Origin: Buxus sempervirens
Taxonomy: Eukaryota > Streptophyta > Magnoliopsida > Buxales > Buxaceae
Length of the DNA: 64,000 nucleotides
Direction: 5' to 3'
Assembly: GCA_947561395.2 (NCBI GenBank)
Contig: OX387182.1
Span: 55,389,283-55,453,282, forward strand
The notes below the pieces were generated by a model, which had not been told where the DNA came from, searched no databases, and was given only the letters and a program-made list of their open reading frames with translations. Positions 1-13,019 of the stretch are shown piece after piece. The translations under genes were made by a program, and so were the position numbers. Positions within the stretch are counted from its first letter, which is position 1. Each line of letters begins with the position of its first letter.

Positions 1-2690
1 AACCAGTGCTTAAACCAAGGCCAAGTGGAATTCCCCATCCACAACCAAATCACATCATAAGCCAAGTGGAATTCCCCATCCACCGCCAATAAGAGAATAA
101 GCCAAAAGCCTTGTCAAATCATATAAGAGTTTTTCAATCTTGTTTTCTTAAATCCAAATCGATCAAAACGAATATTAAAAAATCCTCAAAACACATTTTG
201 GATGAGTGGAATAGTCTTAGGATTCCCAAATAAGTCACCATACCAAAAATCAATGGATTCCGAGACAAAAGGTTTTGGGCCTAAAAAATATTATAAGTCT
301 AATTAAAAACGTTGACTTTTGGGTATATAATTTTTCTAGACAAATCTACAAGGAGTTTCGGGCTCAAATTCTAGTTGTAATCTAATGAAGGGTGAAGAAA
401 TCTTCTGGAATTTTATGGGCTTCTAAATCACTCAATTGGGTATCAAACTTTTAAGTGGTCTTTGATGAAAATCGGGAAAACTTGAAATTTAGGCATGAGC
501 TGGAAAATTGACTTTTTATTGGTTGGGAATTGGGCCTTAGGAGTATTTTTAATGGTTCCAAATGGAGGATAAAACCTTATCTACATGTAAAGACTTAAGT
601 AAATTGAGCAATAAATATACAGGACATTTACTTAAATGTCTTTCATGTAATAAGGGTGCTATGTAAGAGGTTGTTTGGGAAAGGGTTAGAGATGAAAAGG
701 GTGAAGAACAGTCAAACACAGGGTCCACGATTAGATCCTAGATTAATCGCCCAGGGGCGATTAGTCTGGGCGTTCGAGCGTTAAAGCCAACGTTCGCACA
801 CCCCAGGTTTAAAATAAGGCTGACGTTCGCGCGTCCCTCCTTACGATTAATCGCCCAGACGAATCCTGATTCTTGATTTGAATAACAGAGGCTGATTTTT
901 TTGGGGTTTTGGCTCAAGATTAATCTCCAATTTTCAGGATTAATCGCCAAGTCAGGATTTTGAAATATTTTGTCTACTTTCAACACAAAACTCATATAAA
1001 CCATTTCCAACCTTTCCAACATCAAATGGGATGATCATAAAACCTCCCCATTTACTTAAAAACACTTTCCAACACAGGAATCCATCTCAAATCATCATGA
1101 ACACAAATCCAACACATGAAACTTCATTCAAAATATCAAACTCAAACCCTAATATAAAATATAATCAATAGAGATTTCAAATCCATGGCAAATCAATAGA
1201 AAACTAAACAAAATTATCATACAACCAAAACCTACGAATTTTATAAGCAAAAACCAACATGCAAGATCATTTCTTCAAAATAAATCAAACCCTAAGGAGA
1301 GAATACGAATTTTGTAATACATTTGTTTTGAAGGGTTTGCTACTTACCTGCTAATGGAGAAGCACAACTTCTCTTCAACCTCTCCTCTCCTCCTTCTTCT
1401 TGAAGCTTTGAAGCAAGCTCCCAAAACTCCTTCTCTTGTTCTATACGTCCAAGACAAGAGAAAGGGTTCTAAAAAAACTAGATATTTTAATTAGGGCATT
1501 CTTTTATATTCCCAAATTTTGGTCTTTCAAATCTGCCCTAAACAAAGCTTTTATTCAACTAAAACCCTAGGGTGTATCTAAGGCATCCTAAGGGGGGTAT
1601 CTTAGTGTTAAGTGGGGGGTACCTTGGTGTTATTTGAGGGGTACCTTGGTGTTTCAAAGGGTTTTCCTTAGCTATTTCAAGGGGTATACTTTAAGGATGC
1701 TTGGAGGTACCTTAGTTATACAAGAAGAGGGGGGGGGGGGGGGGGGGGTACCTTAGTTATAGGAGGGGGTACCTTAATTATACAAGGGGGTACTTTAGTT
1801 ATACAAAGGAGGTACCTTACTTATATATGGGGCTACTTTAGTTATACAATGGGGGTACCTTAGCTATATAGGTCAAACCAGGGGGTACCTTAGGCAATAC
1901 AAGTGGGGTACCTTAGGCAAACACATAGGGTATTTTAGGTAAAACAAGGGGGTACTTTAGGTATTCAAATGGGGTACCTTAGGCAACACATGGGGTACCT
2001 TAGGTAAACACATGGGGGTACCTTAGATAAATCAAGGGGGACTTTAGGTAAAATAAGGGGGTACTTTAGGCAACACATGGGGGTACCTTAGGGATACAAG
2101 TGGGGTACCTTAGGTATACTTTAGTGGTACCTTGGGTAATACTTGGGTGTACTTTGGGCATACAATGGGGGTACCTTGGGTAATACTTGGGTATACTTTG
2201 GGCATACAATGAGGGTACATTGAGTGATACTTGGGTGTACCTTGGATATACTTGAGAGGTTATTTGGGGTATTCTTGGGAGATACTTAAGGTACACTAGA
2301 GAGGTACCTTGAGTATTCTTTGAAGGTACTTTAGGTACTCGTAGGAGTTACCTTAGGCACATTTGAGAGGTACCTTGGATATACTTAGGAGTTACTTTCG
2401 GTATTCTTATGGGGTACTTTAGGTACACTCAACTCTAATTTTTCAAAATTTGATTTCCAATTCACTAGATCTAATTGAAGGATATCTTAGCCAATTGTAA
2501 TTAAGGCATAACACTAACTAAGCTTACCTTAATAACTTCAATAAAGTTCAATTTGATTTCCCTAAATTCTCAAGTATAATCTACATTTACCTCATCTTCA
2601 TAATACAAGCTAGTACTTAATTAGTCTAATAATCACACTTTAGATAATTAATCTTAATAACTAAGATCTAATCCGGGTCGGGGTTTTACA
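1..2690 (-). mobile_element. Ty3-gypsy long LTR, left end outside window
   Basis: The right border is a typical LTR terminus (GGGGTTTTACA, ending at 2690), mirroring the TGTAA...TTACA ends of the two complete LTRs nearby. Orientation is taken from a consensus 5' splice site on the minus strand (CAG|GTAAGTA, intron G at 1347) preceded by a purine-rich stretch at about 1350-1450, the arrangement also seen in the other LTRs. A GC-rich patch lies at 740-865 and a minisatellite at 1590-2425. No protease, RT or integrase coding is visible. The next bases start CACTA-type sequence, so the LTR appears inserted in a CACTA element. The left border and its TSD lie outside the window, so solo LTR versus full element is undecided. 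Confidence 0.6.
1590..2425. repeat. GGTACC-rich minisatellite inside the LTR
   Basis: About 830 bp of degenerate tandem units of roughly 25-30 bp, each built on GGGGGTACCTTAG followed by an A/T/C-rich spacer such as GCAACACAT or GTATACAA. A G homopolymer of about 18 lies near 1731-1748. Many units contain the palindrome GGTACC. Reading frames through the array give only repetitive Tyr/Pro-rich peptides and are not genes. Confidence 0.85.
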
Positions 2691-3386
2691 CGGAGGCAAA
2701 GAAGGCGACCTTTTACAGAGCAATAAGAAATTTCCACCCCTAAAAGTACTTTTATAGGCGGTAACCACGATTCCTGCCCTAAATGTTAACAAAACCTTTT
2801 TTCGTGCGAAAAACTCATGGGGCGAAGCTTTTACACGCAAAATAGCTTTTACTAGCAGTAATTTCCGCCAATAATATTAGGCAATACCGGCAGGAATGAT
2901 TGAACTATAGTAAAATATTGATGGCGATAGTCCACATACCATCGGTAAAAATAAGAAAATAAAAATAAAAGTTGATATTTAAAGAATTTTCGGTAAAAAA
3001 AATATGAGGTCTTTTGAAAATCACCGGTAAATGTCCCATAATACCGTTTTAATTTTCAGAAATTTTGTATGTTATTAGCGACGGTCAAAATCACCGATAA
3101 ATAGTATACTATGGGAAAATTACCGACAGTTTTAGAAAAGCACAGGTAAATGTAAGACGATAATTTTTCCCTCTTTTTTTGTATTTTCATTTTAGGTTTT
3201 AGAAAGCCTCACGGAGTATTTTGATTTACTTTTAATGACGGTAAGCTACCACGAGTAAAATTAAAAGCAACAATTTTTCCACTTTTTCAATGCGCAGAGT
3301 ATTTTGATTTACTTTTAGCAACGGTAGGTTACCGCCAATAAAATTAAAGTAAAAGCGGGAATTTTCCCACTTTTTTCATTGCACGG
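2691..3386. mobile_element. CACTA element, inner/subterminal part, left of LTR insertion
   Basis: The segment carries repeated short blocks of the form (G)CGGTAA...ACCG with interspersed AAATTAAAAG, and the phrase GAGTATTTTGATTTACTTTT occurs several times. The same blocks resume at 6033 after the LTR and run to a CACTA terminus at 6674. Subterminal arrays of short direct and inverted repeats are typical of CACTA (En/Spm) elements. No transposase is visible, so this is non-autonomous or deleted. The left terminus lies beyond the LTR at 1-2690 and is not in the window. Confidence 0.6.
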
Positions 3387-6032
3387 TGTAAAACCCCAGA
3401 TTTTTAGAATTTATATTTGGGGGAAATTCAGTAAATTTTAATAAAATTTTTTGGTGGAATTTCAGGGGGATGTTTTGCAAGGGCAATTGGGTAATTTCAG
3501 AAAATTCAGCTTATATGAATTAAGGGTAAGTAATGTTATCTTATGGTTACATTAGTCAATGATATTATTCAGGGAATTTTATTAGATAAAAGTAAGTGGT
3601 ATTGTATTTGGTTAGGATGGTAAGTCAAATGATCAAAGGTCAAATAGGGTTTTGGTGTAGGCATTCGATGGAGTTGCGCAACAGCAAATCATGAAGGAAG
3701 TTGAAGAGGTTCTTGAGCGCACATATAAATTTGGCTCTCCGCGCGCTTGATCTGTTTCGAGTGTTCAATTGCCGGAGAAGTCTAAACAGCAGGAGATTAG
3801 ATCTGAGTGCTTGAGAAGAGGAATTCTGACTCTTGGAGGTAAGAGTAGTCAATTTGATTGAAGAATTTGAGTGAAGAGAGAAATTCTGTTTTATTGAATT
3901 GCGTCGAGTCTGTTGGATCAAAATTCGGCTAGTTTCCATTTCAGATCAGGTAAGTTTGATTTTAGTGTTAGATTTAGGTTGATTTAGTTAAGGTTCATCA
4001 AAGTTTTAGTAGAGTATTTGATCAGACATTAAGATTGGAGTTCTGAAAATTTTATGCAAAAATTTCAGCAGTCGTTGGGAAATTCTGGACTTGGAGAACA
4101 TTTGATCTTCATTGCTAATTCTGGTGAAGTTGGATTCCAGCAAAAATAAGGCAAGTAGCACCTTCAAACATCATATTTTTGTATGGATTTTTGGTGAATT
4201 TCTAAAGTGATAGATCTGAATCAAGCGAGGTGATGTTTCTGATCTTAAATGGGCGTTTGATCTGTATTGCAGAGATTACATGTTTAGATTAAGTTCGAAT
4301 TTGTGTAATTGTATTATTTAGATGGTTATCAAGGTGTTAGAAGTGGTTAATTATATGAATTTGGTTCAATCTTTGTGAAGTTAAAATTGCCGCAAGTGGA
4401 AAACTCGTTTGGATGAAAGATAAGCTAGACGCCCAGGATTGCTGACCTCCATGAGGTCAGCGTTCATGCATTTTTTTTAGAAAAGGAAGCTGGATGCCCA
4501 GGAGCCTAGACGTCCAGGGTTTGCATTCTTAGTATATATGGTAAGGTGTGGCTGATGGAGTATTTGAGCTTAACTAACGTATTAACTTCTTAAACATGTT
4601 CAAATAGGTTTATCTAAGATCAAATTAACATGTAAGGCTATTAGAATCCTAAGGAGGTCAAATTAATATTATGAGTCAAGATGATTGTTGGAAGGCATAA
4701 TCCCAAAAGCATGTTATAAATTTTCTGCAGCATATAGTAGAGACTCTCTTAAGCTTATTTTTGTATCAAGCTTATCTAACTAATTCACCTAAGTTATTCA
4801 AGAATTAAATGGGAATTTCAGAACTGTTAGTAACTTATAGAAATTATCTTTGACAATAAGGAGTAGGGAAATAATTGGTCTTAGACTCAATTAGTAAGGA
4901 ATTAGCAAATCTGAATTTTTGAACTAAGAGTGATGGTCATTTGGGAATTATCGAAGTGATTTAACCTCACAATGAAATTTCTGAATTTACATTATGATCT
5001 GAAATGTATTTGATTTTGAATCCTCCGTATGTTTTTGGTTACCATCTTGTTTGAAATGTAAGTGATTTCATTGTATGAACAAATTGCTGTAACTTTTATT
5101 GTTGGATGGTTTTTAGTGAGTATTTGAAACTAAATTTGCTATTGTTAATTATAAGATAATTTCATTCACTATAAGCATAGTTTTATGTTAAATTTGCACA
5201 GTATATGATAATTTTGCCAAAGTACTAAGGGCGTGACTTAGTGTGGATTCACAATCTAGTTGTAAGTGGAATTTGTACGTTTTGTTTGGATTTAAGTCTA
5301 GGGTTCCTTTATGTGTTTCCTCCATGATGGAGAGGCCTTCCATGAGGGAAGTGCTGCAGCAACTCCGTTTCCACCATGAGGGTGAGGTTACATGAGTATT
5401 TTCCACCATGAGGGTGATGAATTGGATTGTTCGAGTTGTTGCAGTATTTTTGACTGGATTGTTTGGAACACTAGTGCTTAACCACACAAAATAGACAAAC
5501 TTCATGAGTCCCACTATGTTATGGTTTCCGAATTTGATATTGATATCGAGCATGATTGTTGCTGTATTTTCGAGATTTGTAGGATTAACCAAGGTTAACC
5601 GATAAATTTATTGATTGTAACTTATGCATGATTTAGAACTATTATAAGTGTATTTCCTTGCATGCATATGCTACTTGCTGATATAGTCGTATCTCATTGT
5701 TTTGCTTTTGTTTTCAGATCTCGATGAGGACGACACGTTGAGTGTTGATATTCCGGCAGACTATCCGGAGTATCGTGAGGAAAATTATTTTGTTGAGTAG
5801 AGGCTTGTCATAGTTGTTTGGATTTTATTTGATATTGTGAGTCGTATTTCATGGATTATTGTATTTCATTTTGGATTGTGAGTGCGAATTTGTGAACCTT
5901 TTATATCATGTAATTGAATTTCTTGATCATATATTTTATGTTTTCCATACTTTGTTAGATCCTATGGATTTTAGTTAACCCTTCGAGTAAGAGTTACGAG
6001 TATTCCACGTAACCCGGATCCGGGGCGTTACA
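3387..6032 (+). mobile_element. Solo Ty3-gypsy LTR inserted in CACTA element
   Basis: Begins TGTAAAACCCC and ends GGGGCGTTACA. It is flanked by CACGG (3382-3386) and TACGG (6033-6037), a 5-bp target duplication with one substitution; the surrounding CACTA repeat reads continuously across it. Length 2646 bp, with no internal domain and no second LTR, so it is a solo LTR. A consensus donor CAG|GTAAGT lies at 3950 after a purine-rich leader. A GC-rich patch with a GCTGACCTC/GAGGTCAGC hairpin lies at 4425-4520. The reading frame at 5188-5592 is interrupted LTR sequence without similarity I recognise. Confidence 0.8.
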
Positions 6033-6674
6033 TACGGAGTATTTCGATTTGCTTTTAGCAGCGGTAATCTACAGCCGGTAAAAATAAAAGCGGGAAAATT
6101 CCCACTTTTCACTATACAGATTATTTTGATTTACTTTTAATAGCTATAATGTACCGCTGGTAAAAATTTCCCTTCCACTTGAGCCACCTCTTCCTCCTTT
6201 GTTGTTCTTCTTCCTCACTGTTGATGTATGTCTTTATTCTGTTTTTACTCTTTAATCTCATGTTTTTATGCCATATTTCTTACTATTCTTCTCTCTCTAT
6301 TTGACTGTTATATCTTGCTTGGTTTATCTCTCCACTCTCTTTCTTCCCTCTTTCTAACTCTTATATTTTCCTCTCTCTAGTCACTCTCTTTTTTTGCCCC
6401 TTTTTTAATTTTTAATTAAGCCTTTAGAGGCAGTACCACCCCTAAAGATCCCTCGAAAATAATTTAAAAAACACTTTTACAGGTGGTTTTTTGCCATTGG
6501 TACAAATTAAGATTAAAATATTGTGCTGGTTGTTCACCGGCAACACCAAAGTTGCTTTTTACTAGCAAGAATCTCTGTACTGTCAAAAAAAAATTTTCCA
6601 ACATAGTATTTTGTGATGATTAGCCTTATTACCGGCGATATATTGGTTTCTTTTTTTTTTTTTTTGTTGTAGTG
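6033..6674. mobile_element. CACTA element right end
   Basis: Continues the CGGTAA/ACCG subterminal repeats seen before the LTR and ends at 6674 in a T-tract followed by GTTGTAGTG, the reverse complement of CACTACAACAAAAA, a canonical CACTA terminus. The flanking sequence then continues AATTGAT once the hAT MITE is removed. CT-rich sequence fills 6170-6400. No coding exon is visible. Confidence 0.7.
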
Positions 6675-6677
6675 AAT

Positions 6678-7240
6678 TAGGGATTGCAATGGTCCGGTTA
6701 AAATCGACAAACCGAACTGAATCAAACCTATTAAGGTTGGTTTTGGGTCTTTAATAATCAGCTTTGGTTTTAACTGGAAAAACCGATGCGGTTTCGATTC
6801 AATTATTGTTTTAAGGTGAAACTGAACCGGCGCTGTATAATATGCATAAGCTTTGAGGATATTGAATATGTTTAAGTCAAATATTGTTAGAGGATGACGT
6901 GTCCCTTCTAGAGTTGAATGGTCTTGAATAGTTATTGAAACAAAAAGCTTCATTTTATTTTTTCTTTTTCATTGTACTTCTATGGAACAAATTCTTTTGA
7001 TACAATTTTTCATTAGCACATCATTGTGTAGACACAGTAAAATATTAAAAATGTAATCTATTTGAATTTCCAAAATTGTGAAACGGTTCGGTTCGGTTAT
7101 AGTTTCAAGAATATGAAAGTTAAATGGTTTTGGTTTTAAAATTAGTAAACAGTAACGGTTATGGTTCGGTTCCAGTTTTCATTGTAAACTTGTCGGTTCG
7201 GTTTTGGTTTTTTTGTAAAATCGAACAATTGCCATCCCTA
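6678..7240. mobile_element. hAT-type MITE, TAGGG family, copy A
   Basis: Terminal inverted repeats TAGGGATTGCAATGG (left) and TAGGGATGGCAATTG (right end reversed) are flanked by a perfect 8-bp target duplication TAGTGAAT at 6670-6677 and 7241-7248. An 8-bp duplication is diagnostic of hAT. The interior (563 bp) is rich in GGTTCGGTTT-like words in opposite orientations at the two ends, so it should fold on itself; there is no transposase. The target overlaps the terminal TAGTG of the CACTA element. Confidence 0.88.
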
Positions 7241-7248
7241 TAGTGAAT

Positions 7249-9060
7249 TGATAATTACTAATTTGAACTCAGCCAAGCATATCGTCGTTTGGCTATCTAA
7301 TCTTTGTTTTATTTTATAAAAGGTTACATTATTCATTTAATAAAAATAAACAACAAAATTAATAAATCAATTGAATCAGTCGAACTCACCTGATTCGAGC
7401 AATATTGAGATAGTAGTTCCCTAGTTAACTCAATCTCAGGTGGCACCAACTCAATACATTGTGTAGTAAAATCATGGTGAACACTCACCTCCACATGTCT
7501 TATGCAAACTTAAAAAATTATGAGTCACCACCATCTATTGAGTTAAATTACAGATGGTCACCATAATACATTAAATGCACAAATATGAATAAACAATGAC
7601 CAAATTAGAGATTCAAAGGAAATGGGGTTTGTTTACAAATGAGGGAAGGTGTTAGGTACACTCATCCATTCATCTATCGATGGATGCCTATTTCATTATT
7701 TTATGATTCTTGCATGAAAATAAGAATTCAAAATAAAATGTATGAAATCCAAAGAGAACATCCTGTGAATTAGGAAATCTCTATTTGATTGATCATTCAA
7801 GTTTAATTTACAAAACAAACAAGGAATCTTGAAATGAAGGTTTACAGTACAAACTGATTCTACCTAGAAAACTTATTTCAAATCTAAATTGAGTGAAACT
7901 AGTTTTTATTGAAAATAGATTCCCCAAAGAAGACTTAGAAATTTGAATCATTCAATTTGGATTAAAATTTAAGGAGATATATATTGACAATGTTAGAAAT
8001 TAAGCAGCCATTTTCCTGCAAACTTCCCTTTTTTTTTACCAATGGACCTCGTGGATAACTGTGTCTTCAAACAATACTCGATTGAAACCCTCCTGCAGAC
8101 TTCCTTGACCTTCGATCTTATATGTCTAAAAATTGTTCAATATTCATAAAAATTTGATTGTACAAACTAGATAGATACAACTTTCAAAGGGGTCTCGTCT
8201 CACTCAAAAATTCATCCAAGTTGAGGTTTTGTGCTCTCCACAAATTCTCTTTAAAGCAATCCAAATAAAACAATGAAATTCCATTCAACCCCTATTTCCC
8301 TAGATAGTACTAATGTGCTTAAAGTAAATATCCTCGTTTATTTTTATTTTCCATTTACTTAATATATTACATGTAAATAAAAAAATATCCCCCATTTAAA
8401 TCCATTAAAAAACAGTGGGAGGCCTAAATTCCAAAAGAATAAAAGGTCAACTTTCCAAATCATGAAGAAAATTCGTTTTTCAGGGTCTGGTGAAAATTTC
8501 ATCCTTCAAATGCTAAGGCAATTGTCAAATTTTGAAGGCCCAATAATTTAAATATTGCCAAAACATGATTTCCTGAAAAAATTATCTTAAATTTTTGTCT
8601 CAAAACAATATCATTTTTTCGTCAAAAGTAAGCAAAATTTCAGTAGGAAAAGTTAATCATGTTCAAAAATTGATGATAGGCCATTCTGTTTGTGACTGTG
8701 GATTCAAATGAGTTATAGATCCTAAGCTTAAATTCGAATATCAAGAGCTGAAAATTTGTAATAAAAATTTTCTCTACTCCATAATTTATCCAAAATCATG
8801 CAATTTAAAAGAAAGCATTTCCTCTAGAGCCAGAATCTGGTGATTCTGTGAAACCACTGGCTGGGATGGAGTTTGGATGTGTGGGTCCCCTTGTGACATG
8901 GGTATCCATTCGTGCGTTTCACGCCGGCACAAGGTGAAACACTCTCAATTTAAAAAGGTCTAGAAGTTCAATTTAGAAATTATGCAATTTAAAAAAATCG
9001 TGCAATGTAAAAAATTGCACAGAAGTCGAAAACGACGAAAAGCTTGCAATTTAAAAAGAT
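7249..9060 (-). mobile_element. Degenerate gypsy (Tat/Ogre-like) LTR remnant, borders unclear
   Basis: On the minus strand, 7480-7700 resembles the 3' end of the LTR at 34604-36405, in the same order: a GTGGTGACTC-like block, then a block resembling CCTAACACCTTCCC. The rest to about 8930 is A/T-rich, and 8935-9060 contains several GCAATTTAAAAA-like repeats. No TG...CA termini or target duplication could be fixed. No gene is visible in this stretch. Confidence 0.4.
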
Positions 9061-9406
9061 GGGAAAATTACAACTAGACCCCTTAAAGTTTGGAAAAGTG
9101 GCACAGACACCCTTTATGAATTAAAACCAATCACTTACTACCCCTGAAATTTCAAAAAGCATCACCAAGACCCTCTGCCATTAGTTTAGACCCCAACAAC
9201 GTTAATCTATTTTTTTAAATACCCAAAGTACCCTTCCTTAAAAACCTAAAGGGCATCTTCTTCACCAACCTAAGTTCACATTCAAGTAGAGGTTTAAAAC
9301 CAATTAAATAAGTCTTTTGAAACTGCAAAACGATTAAGAAAGGCAATGAAAGCAGAGGACAATCGCGGTCTTTAGACGAAGAAGATAGACAGCAGCAAAA
9401 TATGGA

Positions 9407-9762
9407 GGGGAAATTGGTTTTTAGTTATACATTTTCAAAATAATTCATATTCAGTTGACCAATATTTGGTAATTAGTTTTTAGTGATATTTTTAAAATAA
9501 TTTAAAATTGGTGTTATTTTACTGTTCATTAAGAGTTTTTCCCTAAATAACCTCAAAGGACTTTGAAAACCTTTTCACTCATTTTGTTATAAATGAGATT
9601 TACAAGTTTTTTTAGGGCATTTTCGGAAGAAATTTTTAATGAATAGTAAAATTACACTGAATTTCAATTGTTTTAAAAAGGTATTACTAAAATCAATTAT
9701 AGAAAATTAGCCGACTAAACCTGAATTGTTTTGAAAAAATATCATTAAAAACCAATTTTCCC
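9407..9762. mobile_element. Mutator-type MITE with exact 9-bp TSD
   Basis: A 356-bp foldback element with ends GGGGAAATTGGTTTTTAGT and, reversed, GGGAAAATTGGTTTTTAAT. The flanks are an exact 9-bp duplication AAATATGGA at 9398-9406 and 9763-9771. A relative lies at 26576-26920. It has no coding capacity. Confidence 0.85.
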
Positions 9763-10029
9763 AAATATGGAAGGAGAGATGATGTGATAGGTCCCAAAGT
9801 TATCTCCCAATAACAACTAAATTGAATAAGACGTCTCTCTTCAAGTGAGAGAAAACCACAACTCAAACTTAATAATTACCTCCCTTTACGACTCATAGGT
9901 ATGAAACTTAAATGAGCCTACCCTAACAACCTATGCTAAACACACGATTCAAGAATCCTATCTCTACAAACAAAATAAGCTTATCTCATCACCTAATACC
10001 AAACTCACTTCTCCCCAATGCATATACAA

Positions 10030-11697
10030 ATTCCTTATCCCCAACAACCCCTTGCCATCAACGGTGCTGATTTTCCCCATGTATTTGGGGTTTTTCCTAT
10101 GTGTACGTTGGGAATGCCTAACTTATCAATACTCACCCCATGAAGCAGATCCTTGTCCTCAAGGTCCGCTGAATTCTAAAATTCATGCATGTTCTCCCAG
10201 GTTGCATCTTCTTCCACCAAACATTGCTATTTCACCAAGATCTTCACATATGACGCCATCTGACTCGTCACCTTTCTCAAGCAGCAACAGTTGTGGTTCG
10301 CGACATTTATGCCCAAATGTAAACTTGTCATTAAAACAAAGTCCTTGAGCACGTTTTCATTGCATGGATTCTCCATGCTCAATATGGAAAATCTGAGATC
10401 TCTGGCCTTAGAATGAATTTCTAGGACTTCATGAGTTGCTTTTTATGATTTCAAGTTATTTTGGTCGAATCCACTTGCACACATGCACTGGTTTCACACT
10501 TTTACTCGAGGTTTTTCAAAACAGGGCAGCATCTGTACCATGTCTTAGAATGCTCATAACTTCATCCTCCGGATGAATTTTTAAGTGATTCCAAAGATAT
10601 GTGATAGATGAGCATGTCTACTTTATATTTGGAAATTTTCATTCATTTTTATGAAGCCAATTTTTGACACCGTCTGTTCAAAGTCTGTAAGTCAGTTCAG
10701 CCCAGATTGCTGAACTTGCTGCTTTGATGGTGCACCATTTGCTTAATTTTAATCCGTTTTGAGTGATTCCAGTTTCTGTGTTTTCCTTAAGAAGTCTATT
10801 TTCATTTCCAGCTGGTTTCAACAGATTTTGATTTGATTTGAGGCATGTGTGCTTGATTGACTCAGAGGTACTCGCTAGCATAGTCCAGAGCTAATCTGTG
10901 GTCTTCTAGGCCTATTCAAGAGAGCACACAAGTCGCATCTAGATGGAGTTTGGTGTGAGACTTATTTCTTTGGAAAGATGGCACAACATACTTCTTCCAT
11001 GCAAATTTTCATGGATTTTTATTGAGCCAAACTTCACAAATAGGACTTTGAAAATGCCTACTCACCGCTTTTTCCGAGTTATAACAGAAGATTTCAGATG
11101 TGGATTTCTCTCTCGTTTTAAATCGGATTGAGCTGAATTTTTTACTGTATACTCTACTATATACCAGTTTTCAAATGGCTTTGGTTTCATTGGATTTGGA
11201 TTTAAATTGAATGAGTTATGGTTAATCAAAGCTTTCAAACTCTTTTAGTCTGATTTTTCCAGATTTGCCTTGACTTGATTTTCTTCAAATGTTGACTTAG
11301 ATTTTCCTTTGCTCATGAAGTTCTAAGGTGATATATCCATGGAGAGAGTTCACTTTTATTGGACTACTCATGTGGAATAATCACACACATTTTGCTTATT
11401 TTAAGCATCCTTTGTTTATTTTTTATTAGCAAACAATCCTTAGCATGAGCAAGCATGTGGCAACCGTCTTAGACGGATGATTGGGGATGCCTAACACCTT
11501 CCCCCGCTCATAAATAATTCCCCTTACCTGATCTCTGGATTTTTCCTTGTATTAGAGCTACTTTGGCTCTATTTGGCATAGATGATCCTTTTGGTGTCCA
11601 TTCACACCTTAACCTGGATGGTGGCGACTCTTTACATTTATTGATCCCCGCGTGACAATATAGGAAGTCATCCTAGATGACATTTCCATGTCTCACA
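10030..11697 (+). mobile_element. Tat/Ogre-like gypsy LTR remnant
   Basis: The 3' part (11450-11697) matches the LTR at 34604-36405 block by block: GCCTAACACCTTCCCC, TTTTGGTGTCCATTCACACC, ATGGTGGCGACTCTTT, and a terminal ATGTCTCACA at 11697. The GGTGGCGACTC block just before the LTR end is familiar from Tat/Ogre-type gypsy elements. The left border and TSD were not found; about 10030 is where continuous non-MITE sequence begins. Reading frames inside are short and non-coding. Confidence 0.5.
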
Positions 11698-12169
11698 CCG
11701 TTTAATGGAGAATCTGCAGGAACTGAGCGCCGTGTGGGGTGACGGCTACTTCAAGGATAGATAGTGATGAAAATAAATAAAAAGTAAAAAGAAAACCAAC
11801 AATATCTCGGTACCTACCGCCTGTTTCCCTATAACCTTGATCGGAGTATAGAAAGAATAAATCGGGGGCCGCCTTGACGATTACAGGTTCCGGGGTGCAC
11901 ATAGTGATTGCCCTTAGCCTTGGTTGAAGGAGTAAGCGAGATCGTACCTAGCCGTGATCGGAGTAGGGCGTATCTTCTTAGCCTTGTTCAGGAGGAATAA
12001 AGGGGATCTCCATGTGTTGTTGCGACAGAAAGCAACAGAAGGATAGGCTACTTCATGCTATAAGGATAGCGTGACAGTAGGGTGATCTGAGGAGACCAAA
12101 TAGGGGGTCTGAGGAGATCGGGATAGCTAAGTGTTGTTGTGTTGTGTGTTGATCAAGAGATCTCTATTC
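11698..12169. other. Unassigned segment between two LTRs
   Basis: A 472-bp stretch of mixed composition with no convincing open frame, RNA gene or terminal repeat. It could be the start of the internal region behind the LTR ending at 11697 or unrelated Mutator-element interior. No primer-binding site complementary to a common plant tRNA was recognised. Confidence 0.4.
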
Positions 12170-13019
12170 CCTTGTGTGACATCCCGATCTCACATCGGAA
12201 ACGGATGAATACCCCGTATGGTATAAGAGACTATGAAAACACTTAACCAAGTGAGGCATCTTCTGAGGTCAAAACCGTGCGAGCTTAGGCCTAAAGCGGA
12301 CAATACCTTGCTGTGTTGGGTTGTTAGATAACGACCCAGAACTAGGTCTACCCCTCCAAGGCTCAGACCCATCCCAGACCGTCACAGGTGGGTCTTTATA
12401 CCTGATAAAATGCAAATAATTTAAAACTTTTCCTAAGGCAAATGAAGTGATAAACAGTTGATACTTGTGCGTAATAGAAGTGTACAAGATACAGTGTTGT
12501 GGTGGACTATCAATAAATCTTATAGTGGTTTGGATATTACAAAATATGGGATTCTATCACTCATCTCAAAGTGTAAGGTTTACAATCCAAAAGAAACTAT
12601 AACATGTATAAAAAGAAATCATAAGGCCTATAGTAGTCTTCCTCTCTATACCCAATAGCATTTTCCTTGCCTCTATCCCCATTTTGGTCCTTCACACCAG
12701 ACGGTGACAGATTTGAAAAATAAGATGTAAAGCAACTGTGAGACAAGTGTCTCAGTAAGCAACACATGCATGCTCAGTTGAAAACACAATTTAGGCATAT
12801 ATCATTCAATGAAACCATGACATGTGGTTAGTAGGCATATATCATTCAATGAAACCATGACATGTGGTTAGTTAGGATATTTCGAAAACAACGGCAACTT
12901 AGTGTCATACAATAAGTGCATGTATGTGCGTAGGTGTACAAATAATCCATTTAATAACAGTCATTCATTCAAGTATTATTACTTAGTTATTTAAGATGTT
13001 TAATATATACTGCACATTA

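Noticed and set aside
2066..2296. 76-residue Tyr/Pro repeat protein
   Set aside because: Translation of the GGTACC minisatellite; no start context or family support.
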